From: Flavobacteriales bacterium UBA1531
GTDB lineage: Bacteria > Bacteroidota > Bacteroidia > Flavobacteriales_D > Sanyastnellaceae
Length of the DNA stretch: 23,998 nt
Direction: 5' to 3'
Assembly (NCBI GenBank): GCA_002323795.1
Contig: DCPZ01000073.1
Span: forward strand, 14,384-38,381
Part shown: piece after piece, positions 6,758-15,352 of the stretch
Position numbering within the stretch: the first letter of the stretch is position 1
Layout: each line of letters opens with the position of its first letter
Position numbers and translations under genes: made by a program
The notes under the pieces: model-generated
The model's database searches: none
The model's input: only the letters and a program-made list of their open reading frames with translations
What the model was told of the DNA's origin: nothing

Positions 6758-7441
6758 ATGAGCCAGCCCATTTCCATCGCCATCGCCGACAGTAGCACCG
6801 TATTCAGGTATGGTCTAAAGAGCATACTCGCATCCAAAAAACAATATGACGTAGTTGCCGAAATCCAAACTGGCGAAAATCTTGAAGTCTGGCTCAAGAA
6901 GAATGACCCGGACCTCATTGTTATCGATTGTCTAGCTTCTGGTTTTTCGATTGACACGGTACTTGCGTGTTCCCGGCTTCGCCCAGGAATCAAGCTGCTT
7001 GCAATTACGTCATCGCACAGCGGTCAGAGCATCGTCAATGCACTGCGCGCAGGCATCACCAGCTATGTCAAGAAAGACTGCTCCATGGACGAAGTACTCG
7101 AAGCAATTGAAGAAACCAGCCAAGGAGGCACTTTTTTCTGTGGGCAAATATTAGGCGCGATAAAGGCGGCGAGCATTGATGTGAGTGATCTGCAGTTAGC
7201 AGATGTCAATTGCGATCCGATATTATTGACAGCGCGTGAGATTGAAGTTTTGACGCACATATCAGAAGGAAAAACCAATACTCAAATTGCCGAACTACTG
7301 TTCTTAAGCGGACACACCGTCAATACGCACCGCAAGAATATCATGCAGAAGCTAGGTGTAAACAATACCGCATCAATGGTAATGTATGCGGTTAAATCCG
7401 GTTTTGTAAGCCCAAATCGCTTCCTCTTCACCAACAGTTAA
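6758..7441 (+). CDS. NarL/FixJ-family response regulator (receiver plus LuxR-type HTH)
   Basis: The 227-residue protein has a receiver domain at about 5-120 and a LuxR-type helix-turn-helix at about 155-220. The phospho-acceptor is D57 in LIVIDC, with T84 (AITSS) and K106 (YVKKDC) in the expected places. The acidic pocket reads ADSS instead of the usual ADD(H/N), so only D11 of the normal acidic pair is present. This may weaken Mg2+ binding and phosphorylation. The HTH (LTAREIEVLTHISEGKTNTQIA, then SGHTVNTHRKNIMQKLGVNN) is well preserved. No histidine kinase is adjacent, so it is an orphan regulator. It has its own promoter with an inverted repeat beside it. Confidence 0.9.
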   Translation: MSQPISIAIADSSTVFRYGLKSILASKKQYDVVAEIQTGENLEVWLKKNDPDLIVIDCLASGFSIDTVLACSRLRPGIKLLAITSSHSGQSIVNALRAGITSYVKKDCSMDEVLEAIEETSQGGTFFCGQILGAIKAASIDVSDLQLADVNCDPILLTAREIEVLTHISEGKTNTQIAELLFLSGHTVNTHRKNIMQKLGVNNTASMVMYAVKSGFVSPNRFLFTNS

Positions 7442-7526
7442 ATGAGGCCAAAACATGCCATCCTATTTGGTGGTTGAGAAGGAAAATACGACTTTTGCAA
7501 AACTCTTAATGATAGACGAAAGCCAG

Positions 7527-8606
7527 ATGAAGATTGATACAACGCGCTCGTTTGATGTGCACCAAACTGAAACTTCTCGACTCGATCAAGTTGATTTTAA
7601 TGATTTAGACTTTGGACGTGTGTTTTCCGATCACATGTTCGTAATGGAGTTTGAGGATGGAGAGTGGCAAAGAGGGTCGGTAGAGCCATATGGGCCGTTT
7701 ACCATGAGCCCAGCCTCAATGGTATTTCATTATGGCCAAGCAATTTTCGAGGGGATGAAAGCTTATCGTTCAGCAGATGGTACCGTTTCTCTTTTTCGCC
7801 CAGGCAAAAACATTGAACGTTTCAACATCTCAGCCAAGAGGATGTGCATGCCGGAAGTTCCTGAAGATGTTTTCATGGAAGCCCTCGCGACACTTGTCAA
7901 ATTGGATGAAGCATGGGTTCCACATGGAGATGAAGCTTCGCTTTACATCCGCCCATTCATGATCGCAACGGATTCTTTCGTGGGGGTGAGGTCCAGTGAC
8001 AAGTACACCTTCAGCATTTTCACCTGTCCTGTAGGCGCTTACTACAAAGGCTCGGTAAAAGTTAAGGTGGAGCGTCATTTCACACGTGCCACTCCTGGAG
8101 GGACGGGGTATGCCAAAGCCGCTGGAAATTACGCAGGATCACTTTATCCGTCACAACTTGCACGAGAAGAGGGATACGACCAATTAATTTGGACAGACGC
8201 ACTCACACACGAGTATGTTGAGGAGAGCGGAACCATGAACGCCATGTTCGTTGTCAATGGAAAACTGGTGTCGCCTCAAACGAGCGATACCATACTCAAT
8301 GGAGTGACTCGAGACTCCGTCATTGCGTTGGCTAAAGACCTCGGGATTGGCGTCGAAATCAGAAAACTAAGCGTTCGGGAACTTGAGAATGGTTTAAAAT
8401 CAGGAGATGTCACTGAAGCCTTTGGTGTCGGAACTGCCGCGACAATTAAATCAATAGAGGCCATCGGAATTGATGGAAAAAATTATTCCCTCGACATGAC
8501 CGCGGAGTCAGGTAGCGACAGCGTCGCTTTTCGACTATCGAGTGAATTGGACGGAATTCGCCGTGGAAAGCTAAAAGATCGACACGAGTGGAATATCCCT
8601 GTCTAA
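7527..8606 (+). CDS. ilvE: branched-chain amino acid aminotransferase
   Basis: This PLP enzyme of fold type IV interconverts Leu, Ile and Val with their 2-oxo acids, using glutamate/2-oxoglutarate. The frame is open from an ATG at 7455 (383 residues), but family members of this type start about 15 residues before the ETSRLDQVDF segment. The ATG at 7527 fits this and gives 359 residues; 7509 is another option. Conserved parts include FSDHMFVMEFEDGEW, FHYGQAIFEGMKAYR, and the PLP lysine (K197 from this start) in GGTGYAKAAGNYA. YDQLIWTD and EESGTMNAMFV follow, then the phosphate-binding LNGVTRDSV and GTAATI. No other ilv or leu genes are nearby. The downstream membrane-protein frame begins right after the stop. 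Confidence 0.93.
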   Translation: MKIDTTRSFDVHQTETSRLDQVDFNDLDFGRVFSDHMFVMEFEDGEWQRGSVEPYGPFTMSPASMVFHYGQAIFEGMKAYRSADGTVSLFRPGKNIERFNISAKRMCMPEVPEDVFMEALATLVKLDEAWVPHGDEASLYIRPFMIATDSFVGVRSSDKYTFSIFTCPVGAYYKGSVKVKVERHFTRATPGGTGYAKAAGNYAGSLYPSQLAREEGYDQLIWTDALTHEYVEESGTMNAMFVVNGKLVSPQTSDTILNGVTRDSVIALAKDLGIGVEIRKLSVRELENGLKSGDVTEAFGVGTAATIKSIEAIGIDGKNYSLDMTAESGSDSVAFRLSSELDGIRRGKLKDRHEWNIPV

Positions 8607-8619
8607 CGTGAATACGCCG

Positions 8620-10107
8620 ATGAAGCCATCGGTGTGGCATCAACATGCGACCCATGTGATGAGGTCAAGCATTCTTACCTTCTTGGTCGTCGCATTCTCC
8701 ACGACGCTTATAGGACAGAACCAACACCTCACCTATGGCACAGGTGCAACGCCCATGGCCCTTGGCTCTGATTACCGAGCCATGGGTTGGAATCCAGCCC
8801 ACCTCACCTTAAGTCCTTTAAGTGCATCCAACTGGAAAAGCGCCATCGGTGGGCTTGAAATTGGTGTACGGTTGTCATCAAATGCACTGGATCGATCCGA
8901 TTTATGGAATGGTATCCGCGACGAAAATCTTGAAACCTTCGATTGGCAAAGTGACAAATGGAGCGATTGGAAAGATTTACTCGCAAATGAGGAAATCGCT
9001 TTCAATGCTGACATTACCAATGCAGCCTCAGCAAAGCATTGGGGAAACTGGGGGCTGGCTTATGCATCAAAACAACACTTCCAAGCTGAAATATTACTCG
9101 ATGTTCAGTCGGTCGAACTTCTTCTGCAAGGTGGAGCAGCCAGTTGGTTTGAACTCATTGTTACGAACCTTGGCGACACCATTCCCAATGAAGGAAATCT
9201 TGGTGACATTTCACTAAATGACATCACCAACGGAATCGACGTCGATGGCGATGCCATCTTAGGCGATATTCTGGCTAAGTCAAGGCTTGGGTTTTCATGG
9301 CATCGCTCGCACTCCGTTGGGGTGTCTAAGGCCTGGCAACTTGAGAAATTGACCCTTCACACAGGAGCATCCGGACGTTTGCTCCTTGGAAATGGTTTTT
9401 TCCAATTGAAGCAAGAAGATGGAACCCTCGACGCATTCGGAGCATTCTCGAATGGCTTCAACATACCATCATTGGCGGTTGCTGCTCAACCAATCTCTGG
9501 GCAATCTGTTCGCAATTGGGGGCCTGTGGGACAGGGTTGGGGAGCCGATTTCGGCGTTGCATTGGATTGGAATGAGAAAATATGGGCCTCTGCTGCAATC
9601 ACAGACATTGGTTTTATGGAATGGCGGGGTGAGCGCTATCGTTTTGGCAATTTGTCCATTGGAAATTGGCAATCTCCATTAAGCAGCGCTGAAAATTGGA
9701 TCGACATCGCCACAGCCGCTTTGGATCCCGACACGTGGTTTTCTTCCTCAGATCTTGAAGTGAGAAAAATTAAGAATGGTGCAACCTTTCACATCGGTGG
9801 TGGAATCAAATTGAATCAGCTCATTACTCTTGCTGCGGATGGATCCTTTGATAATCCTGATTTGCTCGGAAACTCTGGAACTCGACTTGGGCTATCTTTT
9901 GTATTTGAACCCGCACCATTCGTGAGAATTGATGGTGGATTAAGCAAATGGGGCGATGAAACAATTCGTTATCCACTTGGGTTAGTTTTATCAACAGGAA
10001 AAAAAGGTTTCGAATGCGGAATTCAAGCGACAGATGTTCAAGGATTATGGAGAGATTCTCAGCCCGAAATCGGTCTCAGAACGTGTCTTGTACGCTGGAT
10101 TTGGTAA
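8620..10107 (+). CDS. predicted outer-membrane beta-barrel protein of unknown function
   Basis: The protein has about 495 residues and begins with an export signal (SSILTFLVVAFSTTLIGQNQ). The mature part opens with GTGATPMALGSDYRAMGWNPA, similar to conserved Bacteroidota outer-membrane proteins whose early segment carries an R-A-x-G-x-NPA signature. The rest alternates polar and hydrophobic residues with many Trp, Gly and Asn, as in beta-strands, and ends in an aromatic strand (LRTCLVRWIW) typical of barrels. A DUF5723-like identity was considered but cannot be confirmed from sequence alone. Possible starts are GTG 8608, ATG 8620 and ATG 8659; the last gives the tightest signal peptide. Its stop overlaps the msrA start, suggesting coupled translation with an exported repair enzyme. 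Confidence 0.7.
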   Translation: MKPSVWHQHATHVMRSSILTFLVVAFSTTLIGQNQHLTYGTGATPMALGSDYRAMGWNPAHLTLSPLSASNWKSAIGGLEIGVRLSSNALDRSDLWNGIRDENLETFDWQSDKWSDWKDLLANEEIAFNADITNAASAKHWGNWGLAYASKQHFQAEILLDVQSVELLLQGGAASWFELIVTNLGDTIPNEGNLGDISLNDITNGIDVDGDAILGDILAKSRLGFSWHRSHSVGVSKAWQLEKLTLHTGASGRLLLGNGFFQLKQEDGTLDAFGAFSNGFNIPSLAVAAQPISGQSVRNWGPVGQGWGADFGVALDWNEKIWASAAITDIGFMEWRGERYRFGNLSIGNWQSPLSSAENWIDIATAALDPDTWFSSSDLEVRKIKNGATFHIGGGIKLNQLITLAADGSFDNPDLLGNSGTRLGLSFVFEPAPFVRIDGGLSKWGDETIRYPLGLVLSTGKKGFECGIQATDVQGLWRDSQPEIGLRTCLVRWIW

Positions 10108-10754
10108 AGCGAACGTACTTAGTAACGGTCCTTTTTGTGCTGTCAAATGCACATCTTCAAGCGCAAAATGAACAAATGGATTCAAATACCCACCTCCCCC
10201 AAGACAATTCAGAACCAGCACTTTCGCCAGAAACAATCACCCTTGGAGCTGGTTGCTTTTGGTGTGTAGAAGCGGTCTTCGAGAGTTTAAAGGGCGTTCA
10301 CAGTGCCCAATCCGGCTACATGGGTGGTCACATTAAGAACCCAGGCTACAGAGAAGTTTGCACGGGTCGGACAGGGCATGCTGAGGTCGTTCAGGTAGTA
10401 TACGATGCAACGGTTCTAAGCACGAGCACACTATTGGACGTTTTCTTCTCAACGCATGACCCTACTACCCTGAACCGGCAGGGGGCAGACGCAGGAACCC
10501 AATACCGATCTGCCATATACTTTCATTCGGCGCAACAAGAAAAAGACGCCCGTGAAGCTCTGGAGAAAGCGCAAGAAGCCTGGTCGCATCCAATTGTAAC
10601 TGAGGTGAAAGAGTCGTCTGAGTTCTATGTCGCTGAAGATTACCACCAAGCTTATTACGAACTCAATGATGAAGCTCCTTACTGCCGAGCCGTCATTCTG
10701 CCCAAAATGCAGAAAATGCGCTCAGGATTTCAGCATCTGCTGAAAATTAAATGA
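10101..10754 (+). CDS. msrA: exported peptide methionine-S-sulfoxide reductase
   Basis: MsrA reduces Met-S-sulfoxide in oxidised proteins. The catalytic motif GCFWCVE contains C52. YMGGHIKNPGYREVCTGRTGHAEVVQV, DPTTLNRQGADAGTQYRSAIY and AEDYHQAYY are standard family segments, and YCRAVI holds a likely resolving Cys. A frame opens at an ATG at 10014, but that lies deep inside the barrel gene. The TTG at 10101 overlaps that gene's stop by seven bases and yields a clear signal peptide (VKRTYLVTVLFVLSNAHLQA), followed by a ~25-residue linker before the domain. I therefore prefer TTG as start, which makes this a periplasmic MsrA of 217 residues. Residue numbers assume this start. Confidence 0.9.
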   Translation: MVKRTYLVTVLFVLSNAHLQAQNEQMDSNTHLPQDNSEPALSPETITLGAGCFWCVEAVFESLKGVHSAQSGYMGGHIKNPGYREVCTGRTGHAEVVQVVYDATVLSTSTLLDVFFSTHDPTTLNRQGADAGTQYRSAIYFHSAQQEKDAREALEKAQEAWSHPIVTEVKESSEFYVAEDYHQAYYELNDEAPYCRAVILPKMQKMRSGFQHLLKIK

Positions 10755-10764
10755 ACGCATAGGA

Positions 10765-11322
10765 TCATTCACTTTCTGCCTGTTCAATCAGCTGATCCAA
10801 GATTTGATTAATTTGCTCGAGCTCGTTTGATTTGATTTTTGTGTCCAGTCGAACTTGCTTTTTCATGTGACGGTACATGCTAGATTTTTTAATCTCAATA
10901 GCGACGTATACCGTGTACGACCCATCTTCACTCAAGTACTTTTCATTTCCGATTTGACGCATGTCCGCGAGCTTTGTGCTCGTGATTTCACGCGCTAACG
11001 TCTCAAAACGTGTCATTGCCTCGTCCAGTACAGCCCCAGTCGTGCTCTTCTGATAATCATCAGTAACTACTTCAAAGTACGTCTGAACTTGCTGAGCCAA
11101 CTGCTGACGAGCTCTCATCTCTGCTTGGCTTGATGCCACGGCATCCATCATACTCGATCCCTTACCAGTTGCTCGATAAAATCGATTGTTTGACTCGTAT
11201 TTCGAACCACTGAAAGGTTCCTTTACTTTTTGCCCCATTGGATTTGATGCACAGGATGCAAAGAGCAGAGCCAAAGAGAATACCACAATCTGTGTTAGCT
11301 GAAGTCGAATCGGAAATTGCAT
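10765..11322 (-). CDS. LPP20-family lipoprotein
   Basis: The 185-residue protein carries a lipoprotein signal peptide with lipobox FASC (Cys 24). The region RATGKGSSMMDAVASSQAEMRARQQLAQQV, and the later YTVYVAIEIKKSS, resemble LPP20-type lipoproteins, which share this signature (G-x-G followed by an Ala-rich helix and then a beta-strand). The C-terminal third is a charged helix or coiled coil (LEQINQILDQLIEQAESE). The function of this family is not established. It converges on msrA with ten bases between stops and diverges from the DUF6913-like gene. Confidence 0.75.
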   Translation of the reverse strand: MQFPIRLQLTQIVVFSLALLFASCASNPMGQKVKEPFSGSKYESNNRFYRATGKGSSMMDAVASSQAEMRARQQLAQQVQTYFEVVTDDYQKSTTGAVLDEAMTRFETLAREITSTKLADMRQIGNEKYLSEDGSYTVYVAIEIKKSSMYRHMKKQVRLDTKIKSNELEQINQILDQLIEQAESE

Positions 11323-11376
11323 TGAAATGGAATTGATTTTCCTTCGAAGATGCGAAAGTCATGCCAAACTTCTCAT

Positions 11377-11384
11377 TAAATTTG
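11377..11384 (+). promoter_or_regulatory. -7 promoter element TAAATTTG of the DUF6913-like gene
   Basis: A perfect TAnnTTTG match 51 bases before the ATG at 11436. It lies inside the longer open frame that begins at 11361, which argues that the upstream ATG is not the real start. Confidence 0.5.
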
Positions 11385-11435
11385 TCATTATCGAGATGTT
11401 TAAAGACTTCTCCACATTCTCATTCTACTCAAGCC

Positions 11436-11996
11436 ATGGCCCGCCTCATCCCTAAGAAGCTTCGAAATAAAATAGCCTTGCGCATTTTGGGGTTCACCGC
11501 GTCGCCAGAACGAGAGAAGCAGGGGACAGCCATCAATCATGCGAAAAACCTAATTTTGGTTTACCACGGCGAGACAGAAGCCAAATACAAGTTGGTCAAG
11601 GACATCGCTCACTACCTCAAGAAAGAATTTGGTTTGAAACGTGTCATGCGATTGGCCTATCTGGATGTAGAAGAGAAGATGACACCCATTTGGCATATGC
11701 GGAAATTGGAATCTGATTTTTTTTGTCAGAGTGATTTAAACTGGTTTTCAAAGCCGGTGAAGAATGTTGAAGGCTTTGCCAATGAGCCTTATGACATCCT
11801 GATTAATCTTGACCCTGACGCTTCAATTCCACTCGATTTCTTTGTAGCTGAGTCAAAAGCGAAAATGAAAGTGAGCAATTATTCTTCACGACGGACCAAA
11901 GACTACGACATTCTGCTTCCTCCCATGGAAGGAGACAATTGGAAACAGAGGAATCATCGCATCATAAAATTCCTTTCAGAATCACCCTTGTCATGA
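11436..11996 (+). CDS. conserved hypothetical protein, DUF6913-like
   Basis: The protein has 186 residues from the ATG at 11436. It is basic at the N-terminus (MARLIPKKLRNKIALRILG) and then looks alpha/beta: LILVYHGETE, a helix KLVKDIAHYLKKEFG, RVMRLAYLD, and a terminal YDILINLDPD and FFVAESKAKMKV. There is no signal peptide or membrane segment. The pattern and the position immediately upstream of a dapA-like gene recall DUF6913 proteins of Flavobacteriia, whose function is unknown. Its stop overlaps the next start as ATGA. The frame is also open to an ATG at 11361, rejected because the -7 element lies between the two. Confidence 0.65.
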   Translation: MARLIPKKLRNKIALRILGFTASPEREKQGTAINHAKNLILVYHGETEAKYKLVKDIAHYLKKEFGLKRVMRLAYLDVEEKMTPIWHMRKLESDFFCQSDLNWFSKPVKNVEGFANEPYDILINLDPDASIPLDFFVAESKAKMKVSNYSSRRTKDYDILLPPMEGDNWKQRNHRIIKFLSESPLS

Positions 11997-12910
11997 AAGA
12001 ATCTGCATCCAATGTCATTCACGGGCATGGCGTTTCGTTGATCACGCCTTTCAACGCAACCGGAGAAGTTGACTATCCTGCACTCGAAAGATTAACGACT
12101 AGCCTCATCCGTTCCAACGTCCATTTTCTTGTTGTTTTGGGTCATGCATCGGAAGCGGCTTTGCTTGATGAAGATGAACAAGTTCGGGTGATGGATTTTG
12201 TTTCAGAGATCAACAATGGAACCAAAGAACTTGTTGGAGGCGTTGCAGGCACAAGCACACGAAATGCCATGCGTCGCGTCGCGACTTTTGACCGCCGTGA
12301 TTTCACTTCAATATTCTGCGGAACACCTGCACCCTTGCCCTCCTCGAATTCTGGATATATAGGCCATTATCGTTCAATTGCACAAGCGTCACCACTCCCC
12401 ATTTTGATGCACCATGAACGTGCGATTGTCGGTCAATCAGAATGGGTTTTGGAGATGGCAAATGAGAAGAATGTTTCTGGTGTCATTGACGAATCAGGGA
12501 GGGTCGAACTCTTTGATCAATGGATTCAGAAACGCCCTAGCGGATTTGGCTTGTTGTCTGCTCGAGATTCGATGGCACTGCCGCTCTTCGCACTGGGCAT
12601 CGATGGAGTGGTCTCAACAATTGGCAATGCATTTCCAGACGCTTTTGGTGAAATCGTCGATTTATTAGACTTCGGAGCTATGCATGAAGCACGCTTAAGA
12701 CATCATGAACTGGCTTCTTTGTTGCGTGTTATGGAAATAGAGGGAAGACCAACAACGATAAAAAGCGTGCTGTCCCAACTGAATCGATGCTCACCATCCG
12801 TTCGCTTGCCAAACACACCTGTAACTGAGGCAACTCATCAGCTGATTTATAAGGCGATTGCAGAGTTGCCTGAGCATATCGGATCAAAGCTGCTCAGCCA
12901 GTTGACCTAA
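11993..12910 (+). CDS. DapA/NAL-superfamily protein lacking catalytic residues (apparent pseudoenzyme)
   Basis: The 305-residue protein aligns over its whole length with dihydrodipicolinate synthase: GHGVSLITPF, a LVVLGHASEAALLDEDE segment, SPLPILMHH, GVIDESG, LLSARDSMALPLFALGIDGVVST and VRLPNTPVTEATHQ. The catalytic parts are missing. GTTGES reads GHASEA, so both active-site Thr are lost (H51, A52). The PYYN motif with the proton-relay Tyr reads PAPL. GIKEASG reads GVIDESG, with Ile165 where the Schiff-base Lys (E. coli K161) should be. The frame is intact and the fold motifs are kept, so it is not a decayed pseudogene. A binding or regulatory role, or a different lyase chemistry, is possible. 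It overlaps the DUF6913-like gene by ATGA. Genuine DapA must come from elsewhere in the genome if lysine and diaminopimelate are made. Confidence 0.85.
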   Translation: MKESASNVIHGHGVSLITPFNATGEVDYPALERLTTSLIRSNVHFLVVLGHASEAALLDEDEQVRVMDFVSEINNGTKELVGGVAGTSTRNAMRRVATFDRRDFTSIFCGTPAPLPSSNSGYIGHYRSIAQASPLPILMHHERAIVGQSEWVLEMANEKNVSGVIDESGRVELFDQWIQKRPSGFGLLSARDSMALPLFALGIDGVVSTIGNAFPDAFGEIVDLLDFGAMHEARLRHHELASLLRVMEIEGRPTTIKSVLSQLNRCSPSVRLPNTPVTEATHQLIYKAIAELPEHIGSKLLSQLT

Positions 12911-12914
12911 CCTC

Positions 12915-13898
12915 TTAGGCGACCACGATAGCACGGCGCATCACAGCATCTACCTTGGCTTCAATGGCAGCAGAATTTAAGCCATATTTGTCCATCAACT
13001 GCGCTGGTGTTCCGCTCTCTCCGAATGAATCCTCTACAGCTACATGCTCAATGGGCACAGGATAATGGCTAGCCGCAGCTTGCGAAACCAAGGCACCAAG
13101 GCCGCCGTTGCGTTGATGTTCCTCAGCCGTTACAACGCAACCGGTTCGCTTCAAAGAGTTTATGATAGATGCAACATCCAATGGCTTAATGGTATGCACA
13201 TTGAGCACCTCAGCCCGCACACCTCTATTTGACAAAGCTTGAGCAGCCTTCATTGCCTCCCAAACCAAGTGGCCTGTTGCAACAATTGTAACATCATTTC
13301 CCTCCATCAACGTTTGAATTTTTCCAATTTCAAAGGGCGCATCAGCCCGCATAAATACCGGAACCTTCGGACGTCCAAATCTCAGATAAACAGGCCCCTG
13401 CATCTCAGCGATGGCCAAGGTGGCTTGCTTTGTCTGCTCAAAATCAGCAGGGCAAATGACCGTCATGTTGGGAAGCATATTCATCATGCCAATGTCCTCA
13501 AGAATTTGGTGGGTTGCCCCATCTTCGCCCAGGGTCAAGCCAGCATGGGAAGCACAAATCTTCACGTTTTTTTCAGAATAAGCAATCGACTGACGGATTT
13601 GATCGTAGACACGTCCCGTAGAGAAGTTTGCAAATGTTCCCGTAAAAGGAATTTTACCACCAATCGTCATGCCTGCGGCAATTCCCATCATATTCGCTTC
13701 AGCAATCCCCACCTGAAAGAAGCGATCCGGAAATGCTTGTTCGAACGCATTCATTTTGAGAGAGCCGGTCAAATCAGCACAAAGTGCAACCGCATTTTTA
13801 TTGCGTTTTCCGACTTCGAGTAAACCTTCGCCGAACCCACTTCGCGTATCCTTATTTACTTTAGGTTCTAGGGATTGGATGAATTGAGAATTAACCAT
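12915..13898 (-). CDS. transketolase, C-terminal subunit
   Basis: This 327-residue protein carries the pyrimidine-binding and C-terminal domains of transketolase. The catalytic Glu that activates thiamine diphosphate is E68 in FQVGIAEANMMGIAAGM. Other conserved parts are TRSGFGEGLLEVG, FTGTFANFSTGRVYDQIRQS, GLTLGEDGATHQILEDI, PVYLRFGRP, and the late VVTAEEHQRNGGLG. It pairs with the N-terminal subunit encoded at 15353-16195 to interconvert sugar phosphates in the pentose phosphate pathway. The start overlaps the stop of the VWA gene by eight bases. In Bacteroidota the two halves are commonly adjacent genes; here a third gene separates them. Confidence 0.93.
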   Translation of the reverse strand: MVNSQFIQSLEPKVNKDTRSGFGEGLLEVGKRNKNAVALCADLTGSLKMNAFEQAFPDRFFQVGIAEANMMGIAAGMTIGGKIPFTGTFANFSTGRVYDQIRQSIAYSEKNVKICASHAGLTLGEDGATHQILEDIGMMNMLPNMTVICPADFEQTKQATLAIAEMQGPVYLRFGRPKVPVFMRADAPFEIGKIQTLMEGNDVTIVATGHLVWEAMKAAQALSNRGVRAEVLNVHTIKPLDVASIINSLKRTGCVVTAEEHQRNGGLGALVSQAAASHYPVPIEHVAVEDSFGESGTPAQLMDKYGLNSAAIEAKVDAVMRRAIVVA

Positions 13899-15312
13899 TG
13901 ATTGAGAGGTGTGTGGTGTTTCCTGAACGGATATTGAACGATTTCACAAAACTAAAGTCAAGAGACTGAGCAGAGCGTGCACGGTATACAAATGTGTAGT
14001 CACCAGGCTGAAGAAGATGCTGGCCAGTCGGAGTAGATTTTCCTGATTTCCATTGGTAAACCACTTCATGATTGGCATCCAATACCATAGCAAATCCCAT
14101 GAGAAAACCATTGAGCTGGAGAACTCCTGGCTGAGGAATACTTACTGGTGATAACGAACCCTCCTGAATCGAAACGTCAGAAACCATGAGCGGGGGATGA
14201 GTAGGGAAGTACACGTCATATGAACCTTCAAGTAGATGAACTTCTTGATTGACTGAAATCACAATCAAAGGAACCGAGCTGCCGGCGGCACAGATCGTAA
14301 TAGGCAATTTGCCGTAACCATTTCGCAAACCTCTTGCGAACTCGGCACGCAAAACACCTTGCCCTGCATTTTCAAAGCGTAAATGATTGTGTATTCTCGG
14401 TTGCAGCCGAACATCATTGCGACGTAGCTGCGGCACCGTATGCACGATCACATCATACGTCGGAATCGGATCGACCGGAATGGTGTCAGGGTTGCCAAAT
14501 TCATTCAGCGTATGCATCCATTGCAACGAAGTAGATTCATCATGAGCATCCAAAAGGGTAATGGCAACATCCGTAACACTTGCTTCTCCGTTTCCATCAA
14601 TCAAATCAACTTCGAATGAAGTGTCGTTGATGGCTTGTTCAATCACAATATCAAGGATCTCCCGGAAGGTGTCTGTGTCGGCAGCATCAAAGAAATTTCC
14701 GACACACCGAAAGGTCTCTTTATAGGTTTCGTCAATTCCGATGCCGATGATAAACGGCTTGACGATAACACCCTGTTCCTGCAATAACTTGGACACAACA
14801 CAAGGATCTTCATCGCACGCTTCAATGCCATCCGTAATGAGAATGATTACTTTGCGGCTATTTAAATCCGAGAAGTCTGATGCAGCGCGCTGCAAAGAGC
14901 GAGCGATCGGAGTTGTGCCACGTGCCTGCAAACGGCCCAGCGCTTTTCGAATCAAGAGGTTATTGCCCTTCGAAAATGCAATGACAAGCTCTGTATCATC
15001 GCAGTCTTGCTGACCTTCTATGAATTTCGTTTGGTGACCGTAAACACGAAGTCCAAGTTTGAGTCCCGGAATGCCGTACAGTTCCTCCAACGACTCTGAA
15101 AGTAAACGTGTCGCGACCTCGATCTTTCGGTTGCCATCCCAAAATGCGTTCATGCTATTGGATGCGTCGAACACAAATAAAATTTCGACTGATTCGACGT
15201 TTGCAGCATCACTGGTTACCTCTTGCCCCCAAGACAGGGCAGGAAGTCCAGCCAAAAAGCAGGAGACACCAAACCATACGCATTGCACAGCACGCAAAAG
15301 GTTTCGCCTCAA
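13891..15312 (-). CDS. exported von Willebrand factor type A domain protein with complete MIDAS
   Basis: From a TTG at 15312 the protein has 473 residues. A signal peptide (RRNLLRAVQCVWFGV, then SCFLAGLPALSWG) is followed by a VWA domain at about 40-230. The metal-ion site is complete: DASNS (D49, S51, S53), Thr 133 or 134 in ARGTTPIA, and D161 in ILITDG. Extra Cys at 104, 166, 171 and 203 may form disulfides. The second half (230-473) is beta-rich with repeated strands such as EVHLLEGSYDVYFP and LLQPGDYTFVYRA, like carboxypeptidase-regulatory or Ig-like folds. No ATG lies between the tkt-N stop and the signal peptide, so a TTG start (15312, or 15333) is most likely; an ATG at 15411 would overlap tkt-N by 59 bases. 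The function is unknown; adhesion or envelope assembly would fit the domain. Confidence 0.85.
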   Translation of the reverse strand: MRRNLLRAVQCVWFGVSCFLAGLPALSWGQEVTSDAANVESVEILFVFDASNSMNAFWDGNRKIEVATRLLSESLEELYGIPGLKLGLRVYGHQTKFIEGQQDCDDTELVIAFSKGNNLLIRKALGRLQARGTTPIARSLQRAASDFSDLNSRKVIILITDGIEACDEDPCVVSKLLQEQGVIVKPFIIGIGIDETYKETFRCVGNFFDAADTDTFREILDIVIEQAINDTSFEVDLIDGNGEASVTDVAITLLDAHDESTSLQWMHTLNEFGNPDTIPVDPIPTYDVIVHTVPQLRRNDVRLQPRIHNHLRFENAGQGVLRAEFARGLRNGYGKLPITICAAGSSVPLIVISVNQEVHLLEGSYDVYFPTHPPLMVSDVSIQEGSLSPVSIPQPGVLQLNGFLMGFAMVLDANHEVVYQWKSGKSTPTGQHLLQPGDYTFVYRARSAQSLDFSFVKSFNIRSGNTTHLSING

Positions 15313-15352
15313 TATGGATGGAAGGGAGTCCAACGCGTATCTATTTCTTTCC

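Noticed and set aside
11993..12910. Calling the dapA-like gene a pseudogene
   Set aside because: There is no frameshift or stop, and fold motifs throughout are kept; only catalytic residues differ.
13239..13823. 194-codon plus-strand frame
   Set aside because: It is antisense to the well-supported transketolase C-terminal subunit and has no recognisable domain.
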